Shown here: one piece after another, positions 34,640 through 45,558 of the stretch
How the letters are laid out: each line of letters opens with the position of its first letter
Numbering within the stretch: position 1 is the first letter of the stretch
Assembly (NCBI RefSeq): GCF_016920785.2
Contig: NW_024609884.1
Location: forward strand, 86,854,069-86,918,068
Length of the DNA: 64,000 nucleotides
Direction: 5' to 3'
Source of the DNA: Ixodes scapularis
Taxonomy: Eukaryota > Arthropoda > Arachnida > Ixodida > Ixodidae
The notes under the pieces: model-generated
Database searches by the model: none
Told to the model about the DNA's origin: nothing
The model's input: only the letters and a program-made list of their open reading frames with translations
Made by a program: the position numbers and the translations under genes

Positions 34640-35400
34640 ATGAACCAAGAAGAAGAAAGTGCTTCTGCCAACTCCTCAGCCTCAGCGCCCCCTGCGGAAG
34701 GCGTCTGTCGTCGCCCTCAAGCTCCCACCCTACTGGCCTGCGGATCCCGAGCTGTGGTTTCTACAAGTGAAAGTGCAGTTTGCAACTCGGAAGATCACCG
34801 CTGATTGCACCAAATATCATCACATTGTGGCCAGCCTTCCCCCAGACATCGCCACCGAGGCACGCGACCTGCTCCTCCAACTACCAGTCACAGATGCCTA
34901 CGCCACCCTCAAGCAGCAGCTGATCCGCTGCGCAACAGCTTCTGAGAAAAGGCGGTTACAACAACTCCTGATCACCGAGGAACTTGGTGACCACCGGCCT
35001 ACCCAGTTCTTGCGCCGCATGCAGCAGCTGATAGGTGAGAAGACATCTACAATCGACGCTTCGTTCCTGCGGAACCTGTTCGTCCAGTGTCTGCCTCACA
35101 ACGTGCGCATGATCTTGGTGTCCGTTGGAGACCTCGGAATTGAATAGCTGGCAGAGCTCGCCGACAAGGTAATGCAGATCTCGACTCCGGTTGTATCGGC
35201 CGTCCAAAGTCCTACCGACGAGATACAACAGCTCAAAGCGGAGATCTCCCGCTTAACGATCGCCTTCGCGACCCTGCAGCAACATCGCGGACGTAGCCAG
35301 TCGCGGTCCCAGCGGCGCCGCCCATCCTTTTCCCCAACACGACCCGACATTTGTTGGTACCATTGCCGCTTTGGCGATACTGCCACTAAGTGCACCACAC
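34640..35400 (+). pseudogene. Gypsy gag: capsid-like region and zinc knuckle
   Basis: The frame begins at ATG 34640 and shifts near 34697. The capsid-like part has LKLPPYWPADPELWFLQVK, the P-x-F-W-x-x-x-P-x-x-W-F opening of arthropod Gypsy gag, and TEELGDHRPTQFLRRMQQL. An in-frame TAG at 35145-35147 interrupts it before LAELADKV. A zinc-knuckle-like segment CWYHCRFGDTATKCTTPC lies near 35350-35405. Confidence 0.85.
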
Positions 35401-35489
35401 CCTGCCACGGGAAACGGAACGGCGGAGCCCTAGAGGCGGCAAGTGCCTCGGTCACTCCGGACAGCCGCCAACGCCTCTTTTACGTCCCC

Positions 35490-35750
35490 GGTCGCGACAC
35501 CGGGCTCCGCTTCCTCGTGAATACCGGTGCCGAGGTCAGCATACTAGCGGCGACACCTAAAGACAAGTGGATGTCCAGCACCTCACAGCTCCAAGCTGTA
35601 AACGGGACGCCAATTCCCACCTGCGGTGAGTGTTCGCTAACCTTGAATCTCGGTCTTCGACGGACCTTCCGCTGGGTGTTCGTTGTCACGGACGTGTAAC
35701 ATGCTATCATTGGTGCCGACTTCCTCCGACACTTCGGACTTTTGGTGGAC
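35490..35750 (+). pseudogene. Gypsy aspartic protease remnant
   Basis: FLVNTGAEVSIL matches the protease flap region where D-T-G is expected; here the catalytic Asp is Asn (35520-35522). IIGADFL follows after an in-frame TAA at 35697-35699. A lost catalytic residue plus a stop make it inactive. Confidence 0.8.
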
Positions 35751-35799
35751 ATGGGACGAGGCGTCTCCTCGACACGATAACTAACCTCTTCGTGTCGGG

Positions 35800-37400
35800 C
35801 GTAACATCCGCAGTCCCTTCTCCAGCTCCAGCGCACATTATCCCTAACGCCCCAATACAATTCACAACCATCGTCCGCGAGTTCCTGGAGTTGACGCGCA
35901 CTGGCAGTGACGAACGCCCTGTGCAGCACAGCGTTTCTCACCATATTGAAACCACCGGAGCACCCGTTCATGCTCGACCGCGTCATCTCGCCCCTGAAAT
36001 GCTGCAAATTGCTCAACAGGAATTCCAGCACATGCTTGAATTGGGCATCGTGCGACCATCATCAAGCTCATGGGCCTCACCACTGCACATGGTACAAAAG
36101 AAAACAGCCGGAGACTGGAGACCATGCGGCGACTACTGCGTATTAAACCGCGTCATGGCTCCCGACTGTTATCCAATCCCCCACCTTCAAGACATAACAT
36201 CCAGCCTCGACGGAGCGTGCATCTCTTCAAAAATTGATTTAGTGTGCGCTTATCACCAAATCTCCGTCGCCCCGGACGACGTGCCAAAGACCGCGATTAT
36301 CATGCTATTCGAACTATACGAATTCGTCCGGATGCCGTTTGGTCTTCGGAACGCAGCCCAAACCTTTCAGAGGTTTATTGACGAGGTACTCCGGGGACTA
36401 ACCTTCAGCCGTGCCTATGTCGACGACCTCCTCATCGCAAGCTCCTCACCCGCCGAGCACGAACAACACCTCCAAGCTGTGTTCGAGCGTCTCAAGACCT
36501 ACGGCATCATCATCAACACTGCCAAGTGTCAGTTCGGTGTAGGTGAGCTGGAGTTCTTGGGACACCACATTGACCACCAAGGCATCCATCCGTCCACTTC
36601 CCGCAAAGGTTGAGGTGATCTGGAACTTTTCTCGCCCGTCAACACGACGCCAGCTGTGGGAGTTCCTCGGAATTGTCAGTTTTTATTGGCGTTTTGTCCC
36701 CCACTGCGCAACAACCCTCCAACCGCTGCAAGAATTCCTCAAAAAGAGCCACAACGAGGCAACCGCTTTGACCTGGGATGATACAGCAGAGCGCATGTTC
36801 ACCAAAATCAAGGCAGACATCGCCGACGCAGCCCTTTTGGTGTACCCCGAGGACAACGCTCCCCTGTGCGTCATGACGGATGCTTCGGACGCTGCGATTG
36901 GAGTGCTTCAGCAATGGCGAAACGACATCTGGAAGCCCATCTCCTTTTTCTCCAAGACACTGTCACCCACCGAGCGCAAATACAGCACCTTCGGACAAGA
37001 GCTTCTCGCCGCGTATCAGACGCCTTGCCACTTTCGCCATCTCTTAGAGCGAAGAAGCTTCTTCATTCTCACTGACCACCACAAGCCACTGACCTTCGCA
37101 ATACGATCGCTGAAGTCGGATAGCCTAGCCCACACAACTCGTGAGCTTCACCAAATGTCGTACATCTCGGAGTTCATGAAAGACGTGCGACACGTGAGCG
37201 GCCGCGGTAACCCGGTGGTGGACGCCCTGTCACGCCTCTGCATCGGCGCCGCTGAACACCCAGTGCTGGACTTTGCTGCCCTTGCTGCTGCTCAGAAAAC
37301 AGACACCGAGCTTGGCCAACTTCACACAGATACGCACGCGATGCAGCTGTGCAAGGTGCCACTGCCCATGTATGACGTAACTTTGTGGTGCGACATGTCG
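35800..37400 (+). pseudogene. Gypsy reverse transcriptase and RNase H
   Basis: RT motifs in order: GIVRPSSSSWASPLHMVQKK, WRPCGDYCVLN, YPIPHLQD, FSKIDL-like (SSKIDLVCAYHQI), FGLRNAAQTFQRFID and YVDD at 36416-36427 with both catalytic Asp. A frameshift near 36595 separates the RT from the connection and RNase H, which has VMTDASDAAIG and SKTLSPTERKYSTFGQELLA. Reading ends near 37372-37400 beside a 15-bp palindrome. Confidence 0.9.
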
Positions 37401-37405
37401 ACGAT

Positions 37406-37438
37406 ATTCATATTTACAATATTATTGTAAATATGAAT
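37406..37438. repeat. perfect palindrome, 15-bp arms, 3-bp spacer
   Basis: ATTCATATTTACAAT (37406-37420) is the exact inverse of 37424-37438. It lies where the Gypsy reading frame is lost. Confidence 0.95.
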
Positions 37439-37607
37439 GTTTTTCGATTTGAGTCACTTGACGTCTCTGCATGAAAGTGTGTGTCCCATATTCGCAACGT
37501 CTCGTTTTAGGGGCGAAGCTCCTTAGGGTCTATCCTTGTCTGTCCGGCATCGGTGCTCACATCGATTGCCATCCCATCTGTCTTCTTAAAAAAAGAAAAA
37601 ATGTTTG

Positions 37608-38366
37608 CACAGTCGACAAGATTCGAACCTGTGCGGGGAGACCCCAATGGATTTCTAGTCCATCGCCTTAAAGGGCCCATGAAACGAATTTTGGGCTGGA
37701 ATAAATCAATTTATATTGGGATTTTACTAATAGCGCATCATTCAGTGGGCCAAAAGAACAAAGGTAGAAAGTCAGAAGCCTGACTTTTGGTACGAAAATT
37801 TTGAAAACACAGCGGACTATTTCGTACCTCCTTCCCTTCGTAAGCTCTCTGCCTTTTCACTGTGATACCCCGCAGCGCGTCACCGGGCACCCGCAGCACG
37901 TCATTGGGCCCAAATGCACGTGACACGGCACCGGACCTCAATTAATCCCTTCACCCCTAAGCTGACATTGTGATGGAAGCTACGCGCTTGCCGGACCAAT
38001 CAGCCGCTTTCCTTTCATCACCTGACCTCATTTTCTGCGGGTCGGTGTGCGCGAGAAAGCGTGATCACGTGGCAAAAGTGTGGCCGGGCCCAACGAGCAC
38101 GTAGCTTCCACAGCACTGTCAGCTTTGGGGTGAACAGGGTGGGGAAAGCAAGTTGTCTGAATTTTGAGCTACGGGCTAATCTTCTAGGGGGACAATGGCT
38201 GTGTCCGGGCTACACAAGCGATATTCCGAGCAAGAGGGGACTCCCTTCTTTCCGACTTCTTAAACTGTTTGGTACAATGCGCAATTTATGAGTTGAGGAG
38301 GAAAGCTAAACAGGAAAAAGTTAGAAAAGCGTTTCATGACTCCTTTAACCACTCGGCCACGACTGC
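37608..38366 (-). pseudogene. tRNA-Ser(AGA) gene split by a TTAA element
   Basis: On the minus strand, 38366-38349 gives the acceptor 5' strand, D-arm start and box A (GTGGCCGAGTGG). After the insertion, 37671-37608 gives the rest: anticodon arm ATGGA-CTAGAAA-TCCAT with anticodon AGA, a long variable arm (GGGGTCTCCCC), box B GGTTCGAATCT and the acceptor 3' strand. Removing the insert and one TTAA leaves 82 nt, the normal length for a class II serine tRNA. The 3' acceptor pairs with the 5' strand apart from one G-T. Confidence 0.88.
37672..38344. mobile_element. TTAA-flanked non-autonomous element inside the tRNA gene, 673 bp
   Basis: TTAA at 37668-37671 and 38345-38348, where the tRNA has a single TTAA in its D arm. 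The ends are AGGGCCCATGAAACG and, reversed, AGGAGTCATGAAACG. No transposase. Confidence 0.92.
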
Positions 38367-38643
38367 GGGACGAGTAGGGGGCTCTGAGATGTGGTAGTAA
38401 CTCAAGAGCTGGGGATGTCATGGATGGAACGTTGCATGTGGCCGCTCAACGTCTATACAGGAGAGGGCGTTGCGGTCAAATGCGTATATAATCGCGTTAA
38501 ACTTTGCATGCATTGGCTCAATGTTTATAGACGAGAGAGCGCTGCGGTCAAACGCTCAACTGCGTATATAACCACGATTCATACCACATATTCTCTTTCT
38601 GACATGGACCGTTGACTTAAGCGGTGGAAATGCGTTCCCACGG

Positions 38644-38675
38644 CTTCTAGCGGATCCAAGCTGATCCGCTAGAAG
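38644..38675. repeat. perfect palindrome, 13-bp arms, 6-bp spacer
   Basis: CTTCTAGCGGATC is inverted exactly at 38663-38675. Confidence 0.95.
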
Positions 38676-38880
38676 AACCACTGGCTCTGCATTTCACCGT
38701 CCATAAAGCAATAATAATGAAGTCAAAACGCAACCCGGAACTCAGCACTATTTATGAGTAATAAAAAAAAACTCAGTGCCATCAGCACTATCTATGAACA
38801 ATAAAATCAGTATCATCAGCACCACTAGAGCTTCGCCCCAATCAATGTTATTCACCACGTGGAGATGCGGTCATTTTTAA

Positions 38881-40619
38881 CCTTTAAAATGCCAGTTTCT
38901 GGTGTTAGGACACACAAACGTTTCGGAAGATAGGGAGAGTTAGGAAAGTCGGATGTGCAACGTCGAGCATTATAGCTCTGTGTTTAGTTTAATACTAATT
39001 GAAAAAACAATATTATTTTGTTTTGCAACACAGTACTCCTGAGCCGAAAACAGAATTGTTATAATTGCGAGGAGTGCTTTAGAGTAATAGTTGGCCAATG
39101 TTTCAGAATGCACCGCATCATTTGTCACTTGCGCAGTGGACTGCGTAAATTACTGGTCAATCTTCTATTCTTGAGGCAGAAAATAGTGAAGAGGACCACA
39201 CTCGCTCGCAAATGCACAGTTACCGTGTTGCCTACTCCACACCGCGCCATAACCACAGGTTGTACTGCACTGCACGATGGTAACCGCACAACTGCATGGC
39301 ATCCATTAGCAATCCATGGCTCCGTCACGTTCTCGCACGTGCGCAGACATTCGCCGAATTTTCGCCGAATCTTTGCCAAACTTTCCTTCAAAAGTTTGGC
39401 ATTTGCCGAACTTTGCCGAATCTGAAGTTCGGCAGATTCGGTGCATCACTAATTTTTAGGTTGCTTTTAAAAAGAAATGTGGCACTTAAGGGATTAAGGT
39501 CACGTGACGTCAATTTTCCTGTTAAACCTAGTGGGGAAACTGAATATAGGTCACGGGAGATGACGTCATGCGACATGATTTTGTAAGACTGTGCGCATTG
39601 CATTATAGGACATCACAGGACGTATACACCAATTCAACTTGCCCTCTAAATTTAGGGAGGAAACTGGATTGGTGTGTAGGTCTGTGACGTCCCATAATGC
39701 AACACTGCGCACGTTGCATTATGGGCTGAATCGATGTTGACGTCACGGGAGGTCACATGACCTAAATTTTCCCACTAAATCTAGCTAGGGAATTTAATCC
39801 GGCTTCAGGAAGTCAGGAACAGCTGGCCAAAGAATGTTTCACGTTAAAAAAATGAGAACAGTTACGCAAAAAAATTGTGGACTTTTCGTACACCACGATT
39901 TTGAAGTCTTCCCAGTACAAAATATTGCCTCGCAAATTAAGAATAGTCATTTCCGTCGCTTTCTATTAAAAAATAGCACATTAAAAATTCTCAGTATTTT
40001 CGTTTTTTGGTTACGTGTCATTGTTTTATGGATGTTTTGACAATGCTTTTATGAGGGGATTTCATTTAATTTGGTTTTTGCATTATGCAGCTGAACTGTA
40101 TCCCAAAGTCTCACTTTTTACCCTAAACAAAAGGTACAAAAAGATATTTCCTGTAACTTGGGGAAATTATCTTTCTCTTTTCCTCTTCATAATAATGATA
40201 TTTTTATAATAACACTGCTTTGAAAACATTCTGTTAGCTTTAGTATAATGGTGAAGGTTAGATGAGAAATTACCTTTAACCGACAAAAAATGAGTCATCA
40301 CGTTGTTATATTATGCCATATTTTTAATCTGTGAAAATGTTTAGTGATATTGATTGCAGGTTCAAGATGAGTATGGAAGAACTATATCTACGTGCTGGGT
40401 TTGAATGAGTCTAGCGAATGAATAAGAAAAACAAAGTTCTCTATACTATTTCTCCAAATGGTATAGAGAACTGGGTGTATCGACTTGGGACAGAACAGAG
40501 CGTTGATCAGGGTTTTTTTGCAACTGAGAAAGCTTGGGATCCGCCAGTCGCAGCTGCCGGTTTTGTGTCCAGCCTACTTGGTCGCTGTTGCCAACGCTCA
40601 TCCCAGTTTTCACCTGCAG
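38881..40619. other. intron sequence; CRE/E-box repeats at 39496-39810
   Basis: Further copies of the 34026-34262 unit lie at 39496-39810, with CACGTGACGTCA and GGGGAAACTGAAT blocks. A 12-bp palindrome lies at 40435-40472. No coding sequence recognised. Confidence 0.5.
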
Positions 40620-40672
40620 GCGTCCCCCCTCCATGGAGCCCATTGTGGAGCAAGAGGAGGTTCATCATGGGA
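40620..40672 (+). CDS. kleisin gene, candidate exon 7 (53 nt)
   Basis: Acceptor CAGTTTTCACCTGCAG ends at 40619. One base completes Arg with exon 6; 17 codons read RPPSMEPIVEQEEVHHG; one base is left before the donor GTATGT (40673). Acidic and Pro-rich as in kleisin linkers. Phase agrees on both sides. Confidence 0.55.
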
Positions 40673-41929
40673 GTATGTCGCTCTGCTCGTTGTGTGACTT
40701 AGACATAGACTGGCACGGTCTTCTGGCTGCACTCACAGCCATGCGCAGACTGAGCAGCTTCATCTCAAAAGCTGTTGAAAGTGGCAATGTGGACGGATTG
40801 GTTTATGACTATAGCATTAACCGAAGGAGTACCGTATTTTCCCAACTATAGTCCGTGAACTATACGCGTTTAGAAGTCTAAATTGTGCGTACTGTAGAGT
40901 ATCTATAGCCAAGTGGTAAGATGAGCTAGCCAAAAATCGTTGAACATGATAAAAAAAAAAGACGGCACTCAAAGATACGGGACTAAACAAAGGAACATGG
41001 GACAAACACGTGCCGACTTGCAACTGAAACGGGAAAAAATGACTTGCAACTGAAACGGCAACATTTTTTGGCTCCACAATTATTGGGTATATCGAGATAA
41101 ACTTGCCAGAAAAGTTTGGGAAGCTTTCGGCATTTCCAGTTCAGGAGATAAATCTGTCGTCCAGCCATCTGTAGCACTGTCTGAAAAGGAACTCGCATTT
41201 TGGCATTCCACTGTGAAAAGTTAAAGGGAAGTTTCAATTGAAAATTGAAACTTCCCTTCATCCTTCGGTGAAAATTTATGAACCTTGTCCTACTTTTTTT
41301 TTCAGACCTATCATTATTACGATATGTTACGGATTTTCTGAAGCACTTAGTATGTTAATGATAGTTTATTCGCAATACGAGTTACTTTGCGAGTTAATGA
41401 AGCAGGCATTTTTCAAAGTGTGCAGTGTATAACATTTTTTTACCTGCAAACAACGAAACGGGTGTGGGCTATGCACCAGGCATCCGAGGAAACTCTTTTC
41501 TTTTTCAACCAAAACTCGCTCTTGCGGACTGCGGTGGGGAAAATGTGGTAGGTACAGGACGAGCTCCAATCGGCGCTCGTACCGTGTACTCCTTTTGCTT
41601 GGTTTTTGAGTGTGCTGCCTCGTTAACGTGAGTTTGAGGGTCCTCATACAATCTTAAAGAAGTCCTCTTGTTCTCGGTATTGATACAGTAAAGCGGTGCA
41701 AGAGTCTATAGACTTTGTTGAGTAAACAATAATGCATGGGGTGCTTGGCTTAGCGCATCAACACTCAAATCTCCTAAGACATCACATTGGCAAAGTCTCT
41801 GTACCCGAAAAGCTGTTCAACCTCTTGTGCCATTGCACAACTTGGAAAAATGTACCCAAAATTGGGACAGCATATTCTGGGAAGGATTCGTTTGACTTTA
41901 TATGCAATTTTACAGTGCTTGCCACACTC
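40673..41929. other. intron sequence with a possible Penelope-like 3' remnant
   Basis: 40956-41070 contains AAAGACGGCACTCAAAGATA and GGGACAAACACGTGCCGACT, which resembles the 3' ends of tick Penelope-like elements as I remember them (not checkable here). A 16-bp palindrome with a 3-bp spacer lies at 41224-41258. Nothing else recognised. Confidence 0.35.
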
Positions 41930-42219
41930 CTATGGAACACACGAGCTGCGTCTTATTTCGCGGGCCACCACGTCGCGTTTCCTGGAACGGTCCTCACGGA
42001 AGAGGCCGCTCCAGGCCGAAATCTGGAATGGGCGGGAAACTAGGAACCAGTTTTGCCCCCTGGGCAATGTACACATTCAGCCACTCCCTCATCACGATTT
42101 TGGCCTCGTGCGAGTGGCCTTCCTCGGGCCGTTCCATGGAGCGCTACGTCACGTGGCAGTTTTTGGGCTGCCTCCGGGACGACGCTCCCGCGAGATGAGA
42201 CGCAGTTGGCGTGTCCAGG
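41930..42219 (+). other. GC-rich open region, unidentified
   Basis: Several + frames are open; one reads SMERYVTWQFLGCLRDDAPAR. It ends before a GTAAGT. No frame fits the phase of exons 7 and 8, so it is not in the gene model. It could be an old transposon exon. Confidence 0.25.
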
Positions 42220-42299
42220 GTAAGTTTGGCGAGCATCGTACAATTAGAATCGATCGGAAGTGCTGACCGGTTGGTACTGGCACTGTTACCAAACGGCGG

Positions 42300-43000
42300 C
42301 TGTGGTGGCACGTACGGCCAAAAACAGTGGTGCGAGTGTCAAACTGTGCAGTTTGGCGCAGTTACCTCGCTACATCCTGCTACATTTTGCCAAAATGTGA
42401 GGAATTTGTGCCAACATTGTGCCAAAACTTATTTTCACTCCATTAGTTGATATAATAAATTGGGGCCCCGTTACAATAAGCTAGTTTGCATTTCCAAACT
42501 TTCGGATATCAATTAAAATGATGTATTCAATTTGATCTCCATATCAAACATACTCTCAAGTTGTGCAACATCTCTCATGCTCTTTTCTGAGGGAATGGCC
42601 AGTATCGTTAGTGTACTTGTCACCGCATACTGCAGTGAAGCGACAACCGCGTAGTAGATGTCGCAATTTTGCATACTGTAAACAACTTCAATTTCACAGG
42701 CTCAAATTTTCGCGAATCAGGCTTAAGCTGAAAATTTGACATTATTTGCGGGTTTGAATTTTCGCGAATCGAGTGTAGCATCCGTAGCGTTCACATACTG
42801 CCCGAATTGTTCGTGGGACATATTTTTCGCAAATTGTATGCGATTCGCGAAATTCGCGAAAATTGGGTCCTTGCGAAAATTTAGTTGTTTACAGTATCTT
42901 GCTTTGCCGCAGTGCACCCGCATGCTAAGGTGAAAGCACTCCGCATAGTTTTTGTTAAAAAAAGCCAAAAATATTGTGGAATTGTTATACTGCCATTTTC
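42300..43000. repeat. dispersed repeat, copy 1 (pair of 47060-47560)
   Basis: Shared blocks: GCTACATCCTGCTACATTTT, CCAAAATGTGAGRAATT, GCCAACRTTGYGCCAAA, then the CTGCAG...GAAGCGA...ACCGC segment. It is interrupted by a mariner-type MITE at 42676-42894. Confidence 0.7.
42676..42894. mobile_element. mariner/pogo-type MITE, 219 bp, TA target site
   Basis: CTGTAAACAACT begins at 42676 after TA (42674-42675) and its exact inverse AGTTGTTTACAG ends at 42894 before TA. Internal ATTTTCGCGAAT motifs recur. The paired repeat at about 47499 lacks the insert. Confidence 0.88.
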
Positions 43001-43446
43001 TTGCACTGTTGAGAGCTGCTCAGTGTCATTCTTCACCTATATATTTTGCGGTTTTGTATTCTAAGATTTCCAGCCTGTCTTGAAAGCTTCTGCTTTATTT
43101 TTATTATGCGTGCCCTTTTTGCGCTATATTCCCCTTTAAGAAATAGGGCTGGTAAGTGCCTGGCCATTCAAGTGTTGCCACTCGACATTCACGGGAAATG
43201 GGGGAGGGGACGAACGTGGATTGGTCCTCGACGCCATTTTGCGAAAAATGACAACTGTTCTCCCCGCTAAACATAATGTGGGTAAAACAGCGCATAACGA
43301 CAAAGACTAGAAGGAAGGAACAACCAAGACGGGGCAGGCGCTGACTCATAGCTAAAGGTTTTATTACAGAAAACATCAAGAGTAAACACGCAAGGTAGCA
43401 ATCTACACATGCGCCAACCTTTCTGCCTCATCACATGGCACACCGG

Positions 43447-43773
43447 TCATCCACGTGCCACAAACTCCCGCCTCCCCCCCCCCCCCCCCCCCCTTCTTTT
43501 TTTTGTCATTGTTGAAGTTATTTTACAGATAGTATCACCGACGGCTCGCTGATGCACTGGGCCCCACTTTCTGCTATGTAAAAGGCCTCTATCACCTCCC
43601 TTGTCTTTGTGCTTATCTACAAGCGTAGTCTCCTCGAAGGACGGCTTGCTCAAACCGGTCTTACGGTGCACATCCAAATGCCCTCCGATTGTGGCTCCCA
43701 GCGAATAGTTGCGCTCCCTGAGCCTATCATTTAAGCACCTCCCTGTCTGTCCGATAAACACTTTACCCCACAC
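43447..43773 (-). pseudogene. Penelope-like GIY-YIG endonuclease domain
   Basis: KVFIGQTGRCLNDRLRERNY matches the second half of the GIY-YIG core (Y-I-G-x-T-x-R-x-x-x-x-R-L-x-E-H); the Y of Y-I-G is F. KTGLSKPSFEETTLVDKHKD covers the region with the metal-binding Glu. The first G-I-Y strand is not in this frame. Confidence 0.8.
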
Positions 43774-43788
43774 CGGAAACGCAGCTCA

Positions 43789-44359
43789 CTAACGGCTTTG
43801 CGTGTTTTGTTTTTGCACTTGCTCTTTGAGGGCCCTTCTGCCTTGGCCCTTACCCTCGAACATTTCTGGCTCAACTAAATTGTGAGACCTTGTGCAGGTA
43901 TGGGATGACGACAGTCCTTCGCCTGTCCACCACTTTCTTAGGGGGTGAGGTTCCCTTTTTAACAAGGGTGGTGGCAACATCACACAGCAAAGCATGCAGG
44001 AACCCAGCGCCTGAAACCTCTCATGCACCGTGTGGACGCAGAACCTGTTCAGGGCTGCGTCCAAGCAGGAAGTCACAATGCCCCTTTTGATAACCTTCGA
44101 GTGGGCTGACCTATAGTCTAAGACAGCTTTTTTTGACTGAGGGCTGTACGCCCAGCAGATACGACTGCCGCCCAAGCGAAGGGAAAAGTCCAAAAACTGC
44201 AGGACCCCCTCCTTGGAAACCTGATGCCCCCACCACATTCGCCATAAATTGCCAAGACATCCACCACTGAGGACACCGTGCCGTCAAAAACACAAAAAAA
44301 TCATCGCCATAGCGAACCAGCTTTTTAACCATGGTGGAACCCTTCAATGTCTCAATCAA
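43789..44359 (-). pseudogene. Penelope-like reverse transcriptase, C-terminal part
   Basis: VKKLVRYGDDFFVFL corresponds to the RT box R-Y-V-D-D-x-x-V-F, with Val changed to Gly. A second frame has VLQFLDFSLRLGGSRICWAY, SAHSKVIKRGIVTSCLDAAL and HTVHERFQ, the thumb/linker typical of Penelope-like RTs. The halves differ in frame near 44230. Confidence 0.85.
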
Positions 44360-44659
44360 CTCTACTCAATCACTCCGTACTATACACGAGCCAATACAAA
44401 TGCCCGACCTTTGAACATACATCATTCATTCTTCCACCCGACCACCACGCTGTTTTACCTAAATTACGTTTAGCCTGCACCGACTAGCCCAACTTTCAGC
44501 TTTGGTTCTCCCCGCTCTCAAGAGATGGTCTGCGCAGAGTTATTCTCAGTCATGTCCAAAAATAGCTGCAACGGATTCGTAGCAAATGTTCCTCGGTCGT
44601 GAAAAATGGATGCTCTCCAAAATGTGCCCCGAAACCCTTAGATTCGGTCCTTTTGTTAA

Positions 44660-45145
44660 GATGTGGTTGTCCTCGACACTGTACAGCTGTGTTATTTGAG
44701 CTCTTTCTCAAATCAATCCTTTTTGGATAATGCCGCACTGCGTGGTACTTACAGAATGTCGATAAATTTTATGTCCGAGTCCTGTCCATTGGTAAGCAGA
44801 TTTTATTTGTGCGCGTGAAATATGCGTGCCTTTCGGTTATCTTCTGGCATAAATTATTTTCGATAGCTAAGCACTTTGTCGATTAACACGGCTGAGCAGG
44901 TGGCACTGTCAAAACTCGTGAAATATAATGTACATTCTAGTCGCATTCATTCTGTCGTGCGCATACCCAACAAAAATGGTTTACAGTTTGTTTTTGGTTT
45001 CAAACATGAAACAATGCTTTCCTAATGTCCTTGAAGAAACACATACTACATGAAATCCAAAATACAGTCGGAAAAGGCAGCAATTTAGCCGCGAGCAGTG
45101 TCTGAAACGGCACCTACGCAGGCTGTGCCAATCGAAACCACTCAA
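44660..45145. repeat. diverged dispersed repeat, copy 2
   Basis: Partner of 28550-29040, with the same order of short conserved blocks. Confidence 0.6.
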
Positions 45146-45249
45146 TTAAGGGTTCAAATAGTGCCACTATGATATTGGCAGTGATATGAATGCAAATGAA
45201 ATCTGTGCTTATGCTCCAAAAGGTGCTTTAAAATCACTTTATTGCGAAG

Positions 45250-45450
45250 GTCAAATTTGATGGCTTGACACAGACCAACGAAGGGCATCGGCATGCCCTG
45301 GTGGGGGCCGGAGGATTCATTTCGACCACTATCTTTCAACGCGCAACCGAAATCATGGTCATGCGTCGAGCCTCCGTCGGATTGCAGGCATCTTGGCCGG
45401 GATTCAAACCCACCACCCGAGGCGTGCGCATTTTGCGAACTGGTTGAAGT
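45250..45450 (-). mobile_element. tRNA-derived SINE-like sequence
   Basis: On the minus strand GGGTTTGAATCCCGG resembles a polymerase III box B, about 50 bp after TAGTCTCGCACTTCAACCAG, which could hold a decayed box A. The spacing fits a tRNA head. Confidence 0.5.
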
Positions 45451-45558
45451 GCGAGACTAGACACACGATCCGCCACCGGTGTAGAGCGGTCGACGATTGA
45501 ATATTGGCCAAATGGGCCTAGTGCCGACGGAGCACACTAAGCGACACAAACAACTTCC

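Larger units (their letters stand above)
34640..37400 (+). mobile_element. degenerate Ty3/Gypsy LTR retrotransposon, 3' truncated
   Basis: gag, protease, RT and RNase H follow in the usual order on the + strand. Integrase and the 3' LTR are absent, apart from doubtful traces after 37440. Stops and frameshifts break the frame near 34697, at 35145, at 35697, around 35790 and near 36595. The high GC content against AT-rich surroundings marks it as a younger arrival. Confidence 0.9.
37503..38880. mobile_element. dispersed repeat with GGGGCGAAGCTC end, carrying a tRNA-Ser gene
   Basis: It begins TTTTAGGGGCGAAGCTCCTT. It includes a minus-strand tRNA-Ser, then TATATAACCACGATTCATAC, and ends near GCTTCGCCCCAATCAATGTT, CACCACGTGGAG. 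The end motifs and the TATATAA segment recur in the element at 16961-17366. The relation between the two copies is by short shared blocks, so the full family boundary is approximate. Confidence 0.6.
43262..44360 (-). mobile_element. Penelope-like element, 5' truncated
   Basis: The minus strand carries an RT C-terminal half followed by a GIY-YIG endonuclease and a 3' tail, the defining order of Penelope-like elements. A C run (43475-43492) and a small frame break separate the tail. The RT N-terminus is missing. Confidence 0.85.

Noticed and set aside
34640..37430. Endogenous retrovirus with envelope
   Set aside because: No env-like frame; the element stops after RNase H, an ordinary truncated Gypsy retrotransposon.
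37440..37503. Gypsy integrase zinc-finger remnant
   Set aside because: Only a vague resemblance across 20 residues after a palindrome; not enough to annotate.
41930..42219. GC-rich open region ending in GTAAGT, possible kleisin exon
   Set aside because: None of its frames starts with two bases and ends with one, as needed between exons 7 and 8; the most protein-like frame ends in a stop before the donor.
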